A stretch of DNA of 64,000 bases from an uncultured Roseburia sp. (GTDB lineage: Bacteria; Bacillota; Clostridia; Lachnospirales; Lachnospiraceae), in the NCBI GenBank assembly GCA_934309475.1, contig CAKRDK010000004.1, forward strand, positions 68,820-132,819, read 5' to 3'. The position numbers and the translations under genes are program-made. Within the stretch, counting starts at the first letter, position 1. The number at the start of each line of letters is the position of its first letter. The notes beneath the pieces were generated by a model, which was not told the origin of the DNA, searched no databases, and saw nothing but the letters and a program-made list of their open reading frames with translations. Of the stretch, positions 7,193 to 16,719 are shown piece after piece.

Positions 7193-8173
7193 TTACGCTC
7201 TGCTGTAAGTCAGAAGAAACAATTCCACCGCCATCTGGTCATTCATTTTTCCCGTTTTGACCGCTTCTTCATATGCAGCCCCATCGCGCAGCGCCTGTTC
7301 TAGCTGTTCTAACGAAAATCCTCTCGCCTGCGCCTGATTCCTGCGGACTGCAAAATCAGGAATTCCTGCCTTCTGTGCAATCGTATGCTGGTCTAACCGT
7401 TTCATTGTCATATCTTTGACATGAAAAAGGATCTGAAACTGTCTCGTAATCAAAAACATGATTCGCATCGGCGGCTCTTTGAGTGCCAAAAGATCATAAT
7501 AATAATCAAGTGCCTTTCTCTGGTCATGTTCGGCAACCGCATTCACCATGTCAAAAATTTTATTGCTAATCTGCTCCGTCACGACCGCTTCCACATCCGA
7601 CGTCTCAATGACATCTTTCTCCATCGTGTAGCAGATTAACTTCTCCAGTTCCTTATCTATGTTGCTCATGTCGCTTCCCGTCTTGCTTAAGAAAAGCTTC
7701 ATGACATTTCCGGTAATATTCTTGCCCTCACGCTTTAATCTGCCTAAAATCCAGCGTGTCAGAAGTTCCTCACCCTGCGTCGCGAATTCCACAATTTTTC
7801 CGGCATTTTTTACTGCCTTATACATCTTAGAGCGCTTATCTACTTCCTCTTCCACAAAGATGAAATGTGTCGCCGGTGCCACCTGCTTTAAATACTCCGC
7901 CATCTCCTCCGCAGAATTTTTAAAAAATCCGCTATTTTCTATCAGAATCACCCTGCGTTCTGCAAAAAAAGGCATGGTCTCCGCTAAATCAATCACCTCT
8001 TTGGCATTGATATCCTTTCCCTCAAATGCCGTAAAATTCATATTATCATCCGGTGCCGCCATAGCATTTTTCAACTTATCCCTATATTGCTTTTTCAGAT
8101 ACGCTTCTGCCCCATACAGCAGGTAAATCTGTTTCAGTTGTCCTGTTTTAATATCTTCGTCTATTGTTCTCAT
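7193..8173 (-). CDS. holA: DNA polymerase III subunit delta
   Basis: A 326-residue clamp-loader delta subunit. The N-terminal segment (IYLLYGAEAYLKKQYRDKL) is the degenerate AAA+ P-loop typical of HolA, followed by VILIENSGFF and a C-terminal collar domain with LISNKIFDMVNAV-like and LLALKEPPMRIMFLI segments. Delta opens the beta sliding clamp during loading at the fork. It is the last gene of the comEA-comEC transcription unit, 38 bases after comEC, the same neighbour relation as in Bacillus subtilis. No terminator is obvious after its stop. The next gene has its own promoter. Confidence 0.9.
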   Translation of the reverse strand: MRTIDEDIKTGQLKQIYLLYGAEAYLKKQYRDKLKNAMAAPDDNMNFTAFEGKDINAKEVIDLAETMPFFAERRVILIENSGFFKNSAEEMAEYLKQVAPATHFIFVEEEVDKRSKMYKAVKNAGKIVEFATQGEELLTRWILGRLKREGKNITGNVMKLFLSKTGSDMSNIDKELEKLICYTMEKDVIETSDVEAVVTEQISNKIFDMVNAVAEHDQRKALDYYYDLLALKEPPMRIMFLITRQFQILFHVKDMTMKRLDQHTIAQKAGIPDFAVRRNQAQARGFSLEQLEQALRDGAAYEEAVKTGKMNDQMAVELFLLTYSRA

Positions 8174-8211
8174 GTTTTTTATTCTAACACATCCACGCCT
8201 GAAACTTCAAG

Positions 8212-10695
8212 TCAGGGCTGTACTTTGTGCTCCCCTAAAAATTCCTGTACCACAAGCTCTCCATCCTTTTTCTGCACCTTAATCTGCCCGCCATACATCG
8301 TGTATACAATATCACTTCCACTCGCTTCTATATGCCGCACCGCGTCCTCTCCCGGATGTCCGTAACGATTTTTTCTGCCACAGGATATTGCCGTACATTG
8401 CGGTGACAGAACCTCCAGCCACTCCTTCGAATTCGAATAATTAGAGCCATGGTGCGCCGCCTTGTAAAACGAAACCGACTGCGTTATCTTTTTCTGTTCC
8501 ATAAGATACGTTTCCTCAGCGGTAGAGATGTCACCGGTAAAAAGTGCACAAAAATCCCTTTCTTCATAAAGCAGTACGAGAGACAGCGCATTTTTATCTT
8601 CCGCCGCATAGGCGGCATCCGGTGCTATACAGGTTATTTTAGCCGTCCCGGTTTTTAGGACGTCCCCTTCCTTCCAAAATAAAACATTTGTGTTCTGCTC
8701 TTTTGCAAGACGTACAAGCTTCATAAAAGCATCATCGTGCTCTGCCCTCTCTGTAAAAATAAGATACTCTATCTCATACCCAGCTTCTAATAATTCGCGC
8801 AACCCGGAAATGTGGTCTTCGTCCGTATGTGAGATAAACCAGTAGGAAATTTTCGCAATTCCCTTCTTTTTTAGAAACGGAAGTATCCGGTATATGCCAA
8901 CTTTCCCGACGCTCGTACTTCCGCCATCGATAAAACAGGTAACATTGTCTTCCGTCCGGACAAAGATTCCATCCCCCTGTCCCACCGATAAAACATCCAG
9001 TTCAAATCCGCTCTCCTTTTGGAAAAGAAGCAGTCCCACAAGCAATACAATCCCCACAAGCAGACAGCGTTTTTTCTCCCTTTTCTCCATCCAGAGCACA
9101 AGAACGATAAGAACCATATAATAGCACACTAAAAGCCGTATGGACGGCTGTCCCGTAATTTTAACAGCGGACGGCAGCTTTTCATTAATGTTACACAGAA
9201 AGCTGTAATAGGCGAGTAAAAGCTGGCACGGAGCCAATAGGATTTTCGATACAATTTCCGAAAAAAATCCTGCAATACCTCCCACGATTCCGGTTCCTAA
9301 GAGAACTCCAACCACCGGCAGCACAAGTGCATTAAAGATCACCGCATACACAGGTATCTCATAGTAAAAATATGCCGTCAAAGGCACGGTCAGAAGCTGG
9401 ATACAGAGACTGACACATGCCGTTTCCAAAAGCGTCCGCCCGATTTTTCCAAATATCCCCTTCTTTTCCTGAACTTGTCTATCAGATTGGAGCGCTGTCC
9501 GAACATCTTTCTCCGTCTCAACACCTTGTGCTGTCTGAACACCTTTCTCCGTCTCATCACCCTGCGCTGTCCGAACGCCTTTCTCCGTCTCATCACGCTC
9601 CCGAATTTTTGTAAAAACACGCGCAACCCAGACAACACCAAACACGGCGCTAAAGGAAAATAAAAAAGATGCGTTCCACAGCAAAAACGGATTTTGCAAC
9701 AACAAGATGATGGCAGCCCCGCCAAGCGCATTCAAAGAATCATAACTTCTGCCCACCCATGCCGCAAAAATACTAAAGGCGAACATAAACACAGCGCGTG
9801 TCGTAGAACAGCCCATTCCTGTCATTTTCCCATAAAAATATAACATCGTGCCAGCAAGCAGCCCTGCCCGTGCAAATGAGAAGCGCATTTTCCGCAGCGT
9901 CTTATAAAAAGTCATTCCAATCATCGAGACGTGAAGCCCCGATATCGCAAGAATATGCGAAATTCCTGCCGCCTGATACCCTGCTTTCTCTTTTTCGTCC
10001 AACAGTGTTTTATCTCCTACAAGCATAGTTGTCAGAATCCCGGCATATTCCGTGCGCATTCCTTTCCGGTAAACCTCCACAAACCTCTTTTGCAGTTTCT
10101 TTAAAAATTCCGCCACTGCATCCGGCTTTCCGATGCACTGCTCTACCTCGCAGTCTTTCAGGCAAAATGTCATCCTTTTGCTTTTATAATACGATGCGGC
10201 ATCAAAGTTCCCCTCGTTTTCCGCCTGCTTCCACTTTTCTATTGTACCTGTCATAATTAAGGTAGTTCCGATGAGATATTCATCCTTTGACGAGTCTGTC
10301 CGTGCAGACTCAACTTGTACTGACATGCAGGGAATTATCCCTGTCGTTAGATTCGCATAACACTGCGATAATTCATAGATTGTCTGGTCTTCCTGCTCTT
10401 TTCTTACGGTGACCGTGCCCTGTACTTCTATGCGGTCTCCTTCTGACACTTCCCGCTCACACTGCCTGTATACCCCTTCATTCTTCCGATACCCCGACAC
10501 GCCAAGATATAGCATAACTGCCAGAAAAATGCACCGGCTCACCAGATAGCCATATTGCCCTCTTTTGCAAAAACTGACAGCAATGGCTGCAAACAACACC
10601 ACTACTGCCAGTATGAAGTACCAGTGAATTCCGGTTCCAAGTAAAATGCCAAGCACAAGACCAACTGCTGCCATAAGTAATGGTCTTCCTGTCAA
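8212..10695 (-). CDS. comEC: ComEC/Rec2 DNA-uptake channel protein
   Basis: An 827-residue ComEC. Order: two N-terminal membrane helices, an OB-fold-like DUF4131 domain (about 30-190), the multi-helix Competence domain (about 210-540, with GISHILAISGLHVSMIG), then a C-terminal metallo-beta-lactamase-like domain (about 565-820) with LSVGQGDG, HTDEDH at 623-628 and AAHHGSN. In the family, ComEC carries single-stranded DNA across the membrane, and the lactamase-like domain may degrade the other strand. The metal motif is intact. It follows the GerMN gene by five bases. Residues 369-404 are a three-copy 12-residue repeat inserted in a cytoplasmic loop, listed separately. Confidence 0.93.
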   Translation of the reverse strand: MTGRPLLMAAVGLVLGILLGTGIHWYFILAVVVLFAAIAVSFCKRGQYGYLVSRCIFLAVMLYLGVSGYRKNEGVYRQCEREVSEGDRIEVQGTVTVRKEQEDQTIYELSQCYANLTTGIIPCMSVQVESARTDSSKDEYLIGTTLIMTGTIEKWKQAENEGNFDAASYYKSKRMTFCLKDCEVEQCIGKPDAVAEFLKKLQKRFVEVYRKGMRTEYAGILTTMLVGDKTLLDEKEKAGYQAAGISHILAISGLHVSMIGMTFYKTLRKMRFSFARAGLLAGTMLYFYGKMTGMGCSTTRAVFMFAFSIFAAWVGRSYDSLNALGGAAIILLLQNPFLLWNASFLFSFSAVFGVVWVARVFTKIRERDETEKGVRTAQGDETEKGVQTAQGVETEKDVRTALQSDRQVQEKKGIFGKIGRTLLETACVSLCIQLLTVPLTAYFYYEIPVYAVIFNALVLPVVGVLLGTGIVGGIAGFFSEIVSKILLAPCQLLLAYYSFLCNINEKLPSAVKITGQPSIRLLVCYYMVLIVLVLWMEKREKKRCLLVGIVLLVGLLLFQKESGFELDVLSVGQGDGIFVRTEDNVTCFIDGGSTSVGKVGIYRILPFLKKKGIAKISYWFISHTDEDHISGLRELLEAGYEIEYLIFTERAEHDDAFMKLVRLAKEQNTNVLFWKEGDVLKTGTAKITCIAPDAAYAAEDKNALSLVLLYEERDFCALFTGDISTAEETYLMEQKKITQSVSFYKAAHHGSNYSNSKEWLEVLSPQCTAISCGRKNRYGHPGEDAVRHIEASGSDIVYTMYGGQIKVQKKDGELVVQEFLGEHKVQP
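9492..9599. repeat. Three 36-bp tandem units inside comEC
   Basis: Units 9492-9527, 9528-9563 and 9564-9599 are contiguous, nearly identical and in frame. They encode 12-residue blocks based on ETEKGVRTAQGD (residues 369-404), in a loop between predicted membrane helices of the Competence domain. Confidence 0.9.
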
Positions 10696-10700
10696 ATGCT

Positions 10701-11666
10701 CTATTCACCCTCTTCCGTTTCCGTCTCCTGCTGCACTGACTCCGTCTGACTTGTCTGTTCAACATAATCGAGATTCCTGTCATACATACGGTCAAGTTCA
10801 AAACTGTCACGGTAGCTTCCACTCGTATCTCCGTTTACCGAAATCTGCACCTTATTGATGGTTGGCAGTTCTGAAAGAGAATCTACAATCGAATAAATCA
10901 CAACCGCCTCCGAAATCTCATAATTCTGATTCCGGAATGTCTCATCCAGACTGACATAGCAGACTCCGTCTACCACAGAAATGTTGACCAGATTCGTCCC
11001 CGACGGAATCGCAGACTGCGCTCCGCTTATGGTCGGTCCCTCTAAGAGCTGTTCCATGATGAGCTTCTCCATGGAGATATTGCTGCTATAGTAGACATCC
11101 CTTGTCTCTTTGACAAGACCGCTTCCGTCTTCATTGGCAAAATAAAGAGTAAGCGTTGCGTTCTGGATGGAATTAATCTGCTCTCCCGGATTCTCAATAA
11201 AACTCTCCTGCGTCATGGCTCCCACAACGTTTCCGCTCGTATCCGTCAGCGGTGAATCGCCCACCAGAAATGCCACACAGTCAATTCCCGGAATCTGAAT
11301 CATTGTGCGGACAATCGCCGCCCGACGGAGTACCTCCTCCGAAGTCGGAAGATTCTGATACGTCGTGCTGAAATTCAATGTCAAAAGAACACCGTCTACG
11401 GAATAACTCGTCACGTAGATGTCTGCCGGAATTGTTTTACGATAGTCAAGGCTTTCCGGATCTGCTGCAAGCATTTCAAGGAATTCCTCAATCATACGGT
11501 CGGTATCTGTCGCACTCGGCTCATAATCCACCTTCACAATTCCCGTTTTATCTTTGTTCAGATACTCAATATGGTAATCGCTGTCGCTCTCTTTTTGCTT
11601 GTCCATACATCCTGACAACATCAGAAGAACTATGGGAAGCACAATTAAAAATTTTCTAATCTTCAT
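10701..11666 (-). CDS. GerMN-domain lipoprotein
   Basis: A 321-residue lipoprotein. The N-terminus has a hydrophobic signal ending in LSGC (Cys20). Two GerMN-like domains follow (about 60-165 and 185-295), seen in the parallel segments DGVLLTLNFSTTYQNL and DGVCYVSLDETFRNQ. The C-terminal tail is Gln/Glu/Thr-rich. GerMN domains occur in GerM, a sporulation/germination protein, and in lipoproteins paired with WalRK- or MtrAB-like two-component systems (for example LpqB). Here the gene follows a histidine kinase by 21 bases, so an accessory sensor role is plausible, as is a sporulation role. The sequence does not decide. Confidence 0.85.
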   Translation of the reverse strand: MKIRKFLIVLPIVLLMLSGCMDKQKESDSDYHIEYLNKDKTGIVKVDYEPSATDTDRMIEEFLEMLAADPESLDYRKTIPADIYVTSYSVDGVLLTLNFSTTYQNLPTSEEVLRRAAIVRTMIQIPGIDCVAFLVGDSPLTDTSGNVVGAMTQESFIENPGEQINSIQNATLTLYFANEDGSGLVKETRDVYYSSNISMEKLIMEQLLEGPTISGAQSAIPSGTNLVNISVVDGVCYVSLDETFRNQNYEISEAVVIYSIVDSLSELPTINKVQISVNGDTSGSYRDSFELDRMYDRNLDYVEQTSQTESVQQETETEEGE

Positions 11667-11687
11667 GCAAATAACCTCTCCGTTCTT

Positions 11688-13127
11688 CTATGAAATATAA
11701 TTAAGTGGAATTCGTACATTAAAAATAGTACCTTCCCCTTCCGTACTAAACACTTTAATCGCACCGCGATGCATTAAAATGGCATTTCTCGTGATGGCAA
11801 GTCCTAAACCGGTTCCTCCAATCTCACGGGAATGTGATTTGTCCACGCGGTAGAATCGCTCATAGATATGTTCGAGGGATTCCTCCGGGATTCCGATTCC
11901 GGAATCCTCCACCTTCAGATAAAAATACTGATGATCCGCATTCAACGAAACATGAACCCAGCCGTTTTCACGGTTATACTTAATCGCATTTTCAATTAAG
12001 TTTGTAATTGCAAGTGTAATTTTCACTTCATCCACATCCGCTGTAACAGGACGAAAACTCTCTAACACAAGTTCGACATTCTGTTTCTCCGCAATCGGAC
12101 GAAGACGCTTCATAATCTGCTCTAACAGCTCATTCATATTGATTGTAGTCACATTGATATCCGCTGCCGATTTATCCATTTTTACAAGAGAAAGCAGGTC
12201 ATTGATAATCTTAGTCTCACGCTCAATCTCATTTCCGATATCTTCCATGAATTCCTGATACAGTTCAACCGGTGCGTCCTCCATGCTGTTTAGTGAATCT
12301 GCAAGCACCTTCATGGAAGTCAGCGGTGTCTTTAATTCATGCGACACGTTCGATACAAATTCCTGTCTGGAATCATCGAGTATCTTCATACGACCTAACA
12401 TCGCGTTAAACTTTTCACAAATCTGGATTGTCTCGCTGTAGTCCGTTATCTCAAGCTGTTCTTCTCCGTATCCGGTCTGAATCTCCTCAATCGATTTCGA
12501 CATCGCATGAAGCGGTTTTACGAGCTTCGCCGACATCAGTGCACTGAAAAATAAGACTATGAATCCACCTACCATCTCTAAAATCAGCATATTGTTGCGC
12601 AGATAGTTGGTATTTAACTGGATGCTGTCCGTTGAAACGCTAATCAGCATGACGCCAATTACATTTTTCGCTGTATCCGTTGTCTCTGTGAGCGGAATCG
12701 TCATCTCGATATAACGATTTTCAGAATCATACTTCTGAATCTCCTGACCGAGATAGCTTTGCACTACCTCCTGTGAGATGATGGTCTTTCCCTCATCCAT
12801 ATCATAGGTATCTTTTACAATACGAAACGAACCATCCACAAGCATGATACGTCCATCATAAATGTTAGAAAGCTGCTCTAACTCTGCTGTGATGATATCG
12901 GATGAAGTCACATCCGAAAGATAATTCCCGGACACAATCTGATTCGCTAATATTTTAGACTGGCTTAGAATCTCACTGCTCTTAATTGATACCGCACGGT
13001 CTTCGTAAGATTTCAGGACACCGATGCGAAACACATAGCCCGGAACAATCCCTAAAATACAAAATATCAGAAAAATCCGAAATCTCAGACTTTTCAAAAA
13101 ATTCGATAATCTTTTTAATCTTGTCAT
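11688..13127 (-). CDS. Membrane sensor histidine kinase (PhoR/WalK type)
   Basis: A 479-residue sensor kinase. Transmembrane helix 1 is about 17-35, an extracytoplasmic sensor follows (about 36-178), and helix 2 is about 180-201. Then come a HAMP linker, HisKA with NVSHELKTPL (phospho-acceptor His263) and a complete HATPase domain with NLIENAIKYN, DSGIGIPEE and GGTGLGLAI. It autophosphorylates and would act on the response regulator that ends 12 bases upstream. No PAS domain is evident between HAMP and HisKA, unlike canonical WalK. The location inside a comEA-comEC unit is unusual. Confidence 0.93.
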   Translation of the reverse strand: MTRLKRLSNFLKSLRFRIFLIFCILGIVPGYVFRIGVLKSYEDRAVSIKSSEILSQSKILANQIVSGNYLSDVTSSDIITAELEQLSNIYDGRIMLVDGSFRIVKDTYDMDEGKTIISQEVVQSYLGQEIQKYDSENRYIEMTIPLTETTDTAKNVIGVMLISVSTDSIQLNTNYLRNNMLILEMVGGFIVLFFSALMSAKLVKPLHAMSKSIEEIQTGYGEEQLEITDYSETIQICEKFNAMLGRMKILDDSRQEFVSNVSHELKTPLTSMKVLADSLNSMEDAPVELYQEFMEDIGNEIERETKIINDLLSLVKMDKSAADINVTTINMNELLEQIMKRLRPIAEKQNVELVLESFRPVTADVDEVKITLAITNLIENAIKYNRENGWVHVSLNADHQYFYLKVEDSGIGIPEESLEHIYERFYRVDKSHSREIGGTGLGLAITRNAILMHRGAIKVFSTEGEGTIFNVRIPLNYIS

Positions 13128-13139
13128 GCCATTCCTCTG

Positions 13140-13832
13140 TTATCCCTGGTAATAATAGTAACCAACGCCCCATTTTGTGTGAACATACTTCGGTTCACTC
13201 GGGTTCTTCTCGATTTTCTCACGCAGTCTTCTCACATGGACATCGACGGTTCTGACATCTCCCGGGTACTCATAACCCCAGACCAGATTCAGCAGATTCT
13301 CCCTGCTGTAAACTTTATTCGGGTTATTGACCAAAAGCTCTAACAGGTCAAATTCTTTTGCTGTCAGATTCACTTCCTTGCCAACGATAAACAGACGGCG
13401 GCTCTCACAGTCTAGGCGTAAATCACCGTCTTCTTTTACTTTTGATTCTTCTTTTTTCGGCTGGCTTGCCGCTGTACGACGCATAATCGCTTTGATACGC
13501 GCCTTTACTTCTAAGATGTTAAAAGGTTTTGTAATATAATCGTCAGCGCCATACTCTAATCCGAGAATCTTATCCATATCATCCCCTTTTGCCGTCAACA
13601 TGACAATCGGCATATTGGAAAATTCACGAATCTGCTGGCACACTTCAAATCCATCCATTTTCGGAAGCATGATGTCTAATAAAATCATGTCATAGGAATT
13701 CTCTGTCGCAAGCTTTAATGCTTCTTCCCCGTCATAGGCACAATCCACTTCCATGCCGTCCTGCTCTAAACTGAACCGGATTCCTTTTACAATTAACTTC
13801 TCATCATCTACTACAAGAACCTTTTTCGCCAT
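13140..13832 (-). CDS. OmpR/PhoB-family response regulator
   Basis: A 230-residue regulator: receiver domain (1-120) with phospho-acceptor Asp53 in LLDIMLPKMDG, switch Thr80 and Lys102 in TKPF, and a C-terminal winged helix (about 133-230) with LTAKEFDLL and VRTVDVHVRRLREKIE. It resembles WalR/VicR most closely by eye. ATG 13832 is chosen as start because GAGGTG lies at the right distance (13838-13843), while a GTG two codons earlier overlaps that site. It follows comEA by nine bases and precedes its kinase by 12. Target promoters are not identifiable here. Confidence 0.93.
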   Translation of the reverse strand: MAKKVLVVDDEKLIVKGIRFSLEQDGMEVDCAYDGEEALKLATENSYDMILLDIMLPKMDGFEVCQQIREFSNMPIVMLTAKGDDMDKILGLEYGADDYITKPFNILEVKARIKAIMRRTAASQPKKEESKVKEDGDLRLDCESRRLFIVGKEVNLTAKEFDLLELLVNNPNKVYSRENLLNLVWGYEYPGDVRTVDVHVRRLREKIEKNPSEPKYVHTKWGVGYYYYQG

Positions 13833-13841
13833 TCTCACACC

Positions 13842-14456
13842 TCAATCAACTGTTATCTTATCTTTAATCTGATTATAGACACCATCTTTTATTCCATTTA
13901 CATTTTTAATTGCCTCGATAGAAGAAAAGGTTCCCTTCTCTTCCCGATACGCAATAATGCTTTCTGCTTTCGACTGTCCGACACCCGGAAGCGTCATCAA
14001 CATCTCCGCAGAAGCCGTATTAATGTTAATCTTTCCATCCTCTGCCTGCATTCTGTCTGGCTCTTGTGCACTCTCCCCGGCATCCGAAAACGCCGCTTCT
14101 TCCTTCGTTGGCACCTGTATCATCTGACCGTCCGAGACAGGCTCCGCCTGATTCAATGCGTTTCCCGCCGCATCCTCCGTCAGCCCTCCCGCTAATGTGA
14201 TGGCTTCGTATACCCTGCCGCCACTTTGCAAAAGATAGACGCCCGGCTGTTCTACAGCTCCGCAGACATAGACATAACAGAGACTATCACTCTCTTTCGT
14301 GTCAGTCTCTGTCTCCGTTTCTTCTATTGCTACCTGTTCTGATGCCGCAGTCTCCTGTGAAGACGATTCCAGGTAAACCTGACTCGCCCCTCCGCAGCCT
14401 GCAAACATCAGAACTATAATCATAGTTATACAAATATAAACTTTTCGATGGTTCAT
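13842..14456 (-). CDS. comEA: ComEA-type DNA-binding protein with lipoprotein signal, SLBB and helix-hairpin-helix domains
   Basis: A 204-residue protein. A lipoprotein signal ends in FAGC (Cys21). An acidic linker, an SLBB domain (about 70-115, VYVCGAVEQPGVY) and a C-terminal helix-hairpin-helix domain (about 140-204, ININTASAEMLMTLPGVGQ) follow. ComEA binds incoming double-stranded DNA outside the membrane and passes it to ComEC. The family usually has a membrane anchor, so a lipid anchor is a variation. ATG 14456 is used because AAGGAGG stands six bases upstream. An ATG two codons earlier is too close to it. It heads the operon. Confidence 0.88.
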   Translation of the reverse strand: MNHRKVYICITMIIVLMFAGCGGASQVYLESSSQETAASEQVAIEETETETDTKESDSLCYVYVCGAVEQPGVYLLQSGGRVYEAITLAGGLTEDAAGNALNQAEPVSDGQMIQVPTKEEAAFSDAGESAQEPDRMQAEDGKININTASAEMLMTLPGVGQSKAESIIAYREEKGTFSSIEAIKNVNGIKDGVYNQIKDKITVD

Positions 14457-14507
14457 GTGCATCCTCCTTCATATCCTATGAAAGAGTTCCTCAATGCAAC
14501 TGTTCTT

Positions 14508-14536
14508 ATTTTAACGAAATTTTACATTAATGACAA
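14508..14536 (-). promoter_or_regulatory. Promoter of the comEA-TCS-comEC-holA unit
   Basis: On the minus strand, TTGTCA (14536-14531), a 17-base spacer and TAAAAT (14513-14508) lie about 50 bases ahead of the comEA start. No comparable promoter was seen in the short gaps of the downstream genes. Confidence 0.65.
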
Positions 14537-14568
14537 GCCTATTTCAAAAATATTTCTATTCTTCCGGT

Positions 14569-15768
14569 CTAATCTTCAAATTTCTGCAATACTTTGTTAA
14601 GTTTTTCCAGCATCTCGTCCACATGCTTCTCTTCAATGACAAGTGGCGGCACCAGACGAATCACGTTGCTTCCCGCTGTAATGATAATCAGGCCTTCCTC
14701 TAAGGCTGCCGCCGCAATCTGTCCTACCGGCTTATCGCAGACAATTCCCTGCATCAGGCCAATTCCACGGCGCTCCTTTAGGAAATCATAGTTTTCGATT
14801 AATTTCTCCAATTTCTGCTCCAGATAAACAGAAACTTTCTTCACATGTGACGGGATATCCTCCCGCTCCATCATTTCCAGCACTTTATCCACCGCTGCAC
14901 CGACAAATGGATTGCCGCCGTAAGTCGTTCCGTGGTCACCCGGTGCTAAGGATTTATCGGCAACTCTCTGTGTCATCAGAAATGCTCCGACCGGCACACC
15001 GCATCCTAACGCCTTTGCGCTTGTCATGATATCCGGTTTTACACCGTAATGCTGCCATGCAAACATCTCGCCGGTTCTTCCCATTCCACACTGTATCTCA
15101 TCTAAAATCAAAAGAATATCGTTCTCATCACAGAGCTTCCGGACATTTTCCATAAATTCTTTTGTTGCCGGATAGATACCGCCCTCTCCCTGCACAGTCT
15201 CAAAGAGAATTGCGCACGTCTTATCCGTCACAAGTTTTTTTACACTCTCAAAATCATTAAAATCTGCAAATTTCACACCCGGAAGGAGCGGTTCAAACGG
15301 TTCCTGATAATGGCTGTTTCCGGTGACGGACAATGCACCTAAGCTTCTTCCGTGAAAAGACTGCTTCATCGCAATCATTTCATGACCGGCATGTCCGTCC
15401 CTTGTATAGGCATATTTTTTTGCAGCCTTGATGGCTCCCTCAATCGCCTCGGTTCCACTGTTCGTAAAAAAGACTCTGTCCATTTCACTCGCCTTTAAAA
15501 CACGCTTTGCCGCATTCATAATCGGAACATTATAATAGAGATTCGACGTATGAAGCACCTTATCAATCTGGTCTTTTAATGCCTGATTATACTCCTTGTT
15601 ATTGTAGCCAAATGCCTGCACTGCGATTCCTGCCGCAAAATCTAAATATTCTTTTCCATCCGTGTCATAGAGATAGACACCGTCTCCGTGGTCGATTACG
15701 AGAGGAAATCGATTGTATGTATGAAGAATCAGTTCCTCCTCGGTCTGCATATATTCCTGTTTATTCAT
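14569..15768 (-). CDS. argD: Acetylornithine aminotransferase
   Basis: A 399-residue class III PLP aminotransferase that converts N-acetylglutamate semialdehyde to N-acetylornithine using glutamate. Visible are [15 protein letters not shown] for PLP phosphate binding, the [16 protein letters not shown] strand, the PLP lysine in [13 protein letters not shown] and the [12 protein letters not shown] segment. Length fits ArgD. The start overlaps the end of argB by eight bases, so translation is probably coupled. It is the last gene of the arginine operon. I see no convincing terminator between its stop and comEA. Confidence 0.93.
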   Translation of the reverse strand: MNKQEYMQTEEELILHTYNRFPLVIDHGDGVYLYDTDGKEYLDFAAGIAVQAFGYNNKEYNQALKDQIDKVLHTSNLYYNVPIMNAAKRVLKASEMDRVFFTNSGTEAIEGAIKAAKKYAYTRDGHAGHEMIAMKQSFHGRSLGALSVTGNSHYQEPFEPLLPGVKFADFNDFESVKKLVTDKTCAILFETVQGEGGIYPATKEFMENVRKLCDENDILLILDEIQCGMGRTGEMFAWQHYGVKPDIMTSAKALGCGVPVGAFLMTQRVADKSLAPGDHGTTYGGNPFVGAAVDKVLEMMEREDIPSHVKKVSVYLEQKLEKLIENYDFLKERRGIGLMQGIVCDKPVGQIAAAALEEGLIIITAGSNVIRLVPPLVIEEKHVDEMLEKLNKVLQKFED

Positions 15769-16675
15769 GATAATATCTCTGCTCCTTTTCCCCTAAAATT
15801 GCGGTTCCAATTCCCTTATTTGTAAAGATTTCAAGCAAAAGGCAATGTGCAATTCTTCCGTCTAAGATATGGACTCTTGATACCCCGTTTTCCATTGCAT
15901 CAATACAGTTGTTCAATTTTGGAAGCATGCCACCGCCGATATAGCCTTCCTGAATCAATTTCTTTGCTTCCTCGATTGGGAGTTCTGAAATAAGCGTCGA
16001 TTTATCCTTCGGATCTTTGTAGACTCCTTCAATATCCGTTAAAAATGCGAGTTTTTCTGCCTTGACCGCGCGCGCAATCGCACATGCCGCGTCGTCCGCA
16101 TTGATGTTGTAGCTGTTAAAGTCATCATCCATACCAATCGGACAGATAATCGGCAGATAATCATTTTCAAGCAAATCGTATAAAATCTTTGGATTCACTT
16201 CCTTGATATCCCCGACAAATCCGATATCCTGTCCATTCGAATACTTCTTGTCGACCTTGAGCAGTCCGCCGTCTTTTCCGCTGATTCCGATGGCATTTAC
16301 CCCCAGTTCTTCCACAAGCTGAACAAGTGATTTATTGACCTTATTCAATACCATCTCTGCGATTTCCATGGTCGCGGCATCTGTTTTGCGAAGCCCGTTC
16401 ACGAACTCCGGCTCCATTCCTGCCTTTTCCACCCACTTGCTGATTTCCTTTCCACCGCCGTGTACGATAATCGGCTTGAATCCGACCAGCTTCAACAGCG
16501 TAACATCCTGAATGACTCTTTTCTTTAAGTTCTCGTCTACCATTGCGCTTCCGCCGTATTTTACCACGATGATTTTCCGGTTAAAACGCTGGATATAAGG
16601 CAATGCCTCAATCAGCACATTTGCCTTATCCATAATTTCTTTCATATCCTGCTCTTTCTTTTCCTGCACTTCCAT
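15761..16675 (-). CDS. argB: Acetylglutamate kinase
   Basis: A 304-residue amino-acid kinase that phosphorylates N-acetylglutamate. Seen: [11 protein letters not shown] at the ATP site, [22 protein letters not shown], and [19 protein letters not shown] near the C-terminal half. Length and the N-terminal helix suit arginine-sensitive hexameric kinases, so feedback inhibition is likely but not proven. ATG 16675 is chosen as the start because GAGGAG sits seven bases upstream. A GTG immediately before it is too close. It lies 44 bases after argJ. Confidence 0.94.
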   Translation of the reverse strand: MEVQEKKEQDMKEIMDKANVLIEALPYIQRFNRKIIVVKYGGSAMVDENLKKRVIQDVTLLKLVGFKPIIVHGGGKEISKWVEKAGMEPEFVNGLRKTDAATMEIAEMVLNKVNKSLVQLVEELGVNAIGISGKDGGLLKVDKKYSNGQDIGFVGDIKEVNPKILYDLLENDYLPIICPIGMDDDFNSYNINADDAACAIARAVKAEKLAFLTDIEGVYKDPKDKSTLISELPIEEAKKLIQEGYIGGGMLPKLNNCIDAMENGVSRVHILDGRIAHCLLLEIFTNKGIGTAILGEKEQRYYHE

Positions 16676-16719
16676 CACTTTTCTCCTCTACCCTTTATGT
16701 ACGAATATTAAATCTACAT

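Noticed and set aside
9492..9599. 36-bp repeats as a possible CRISPR array
   Set aside because: Units are contiguous with no unique spacers, remain in frame in comEC, and no cas genes are near.
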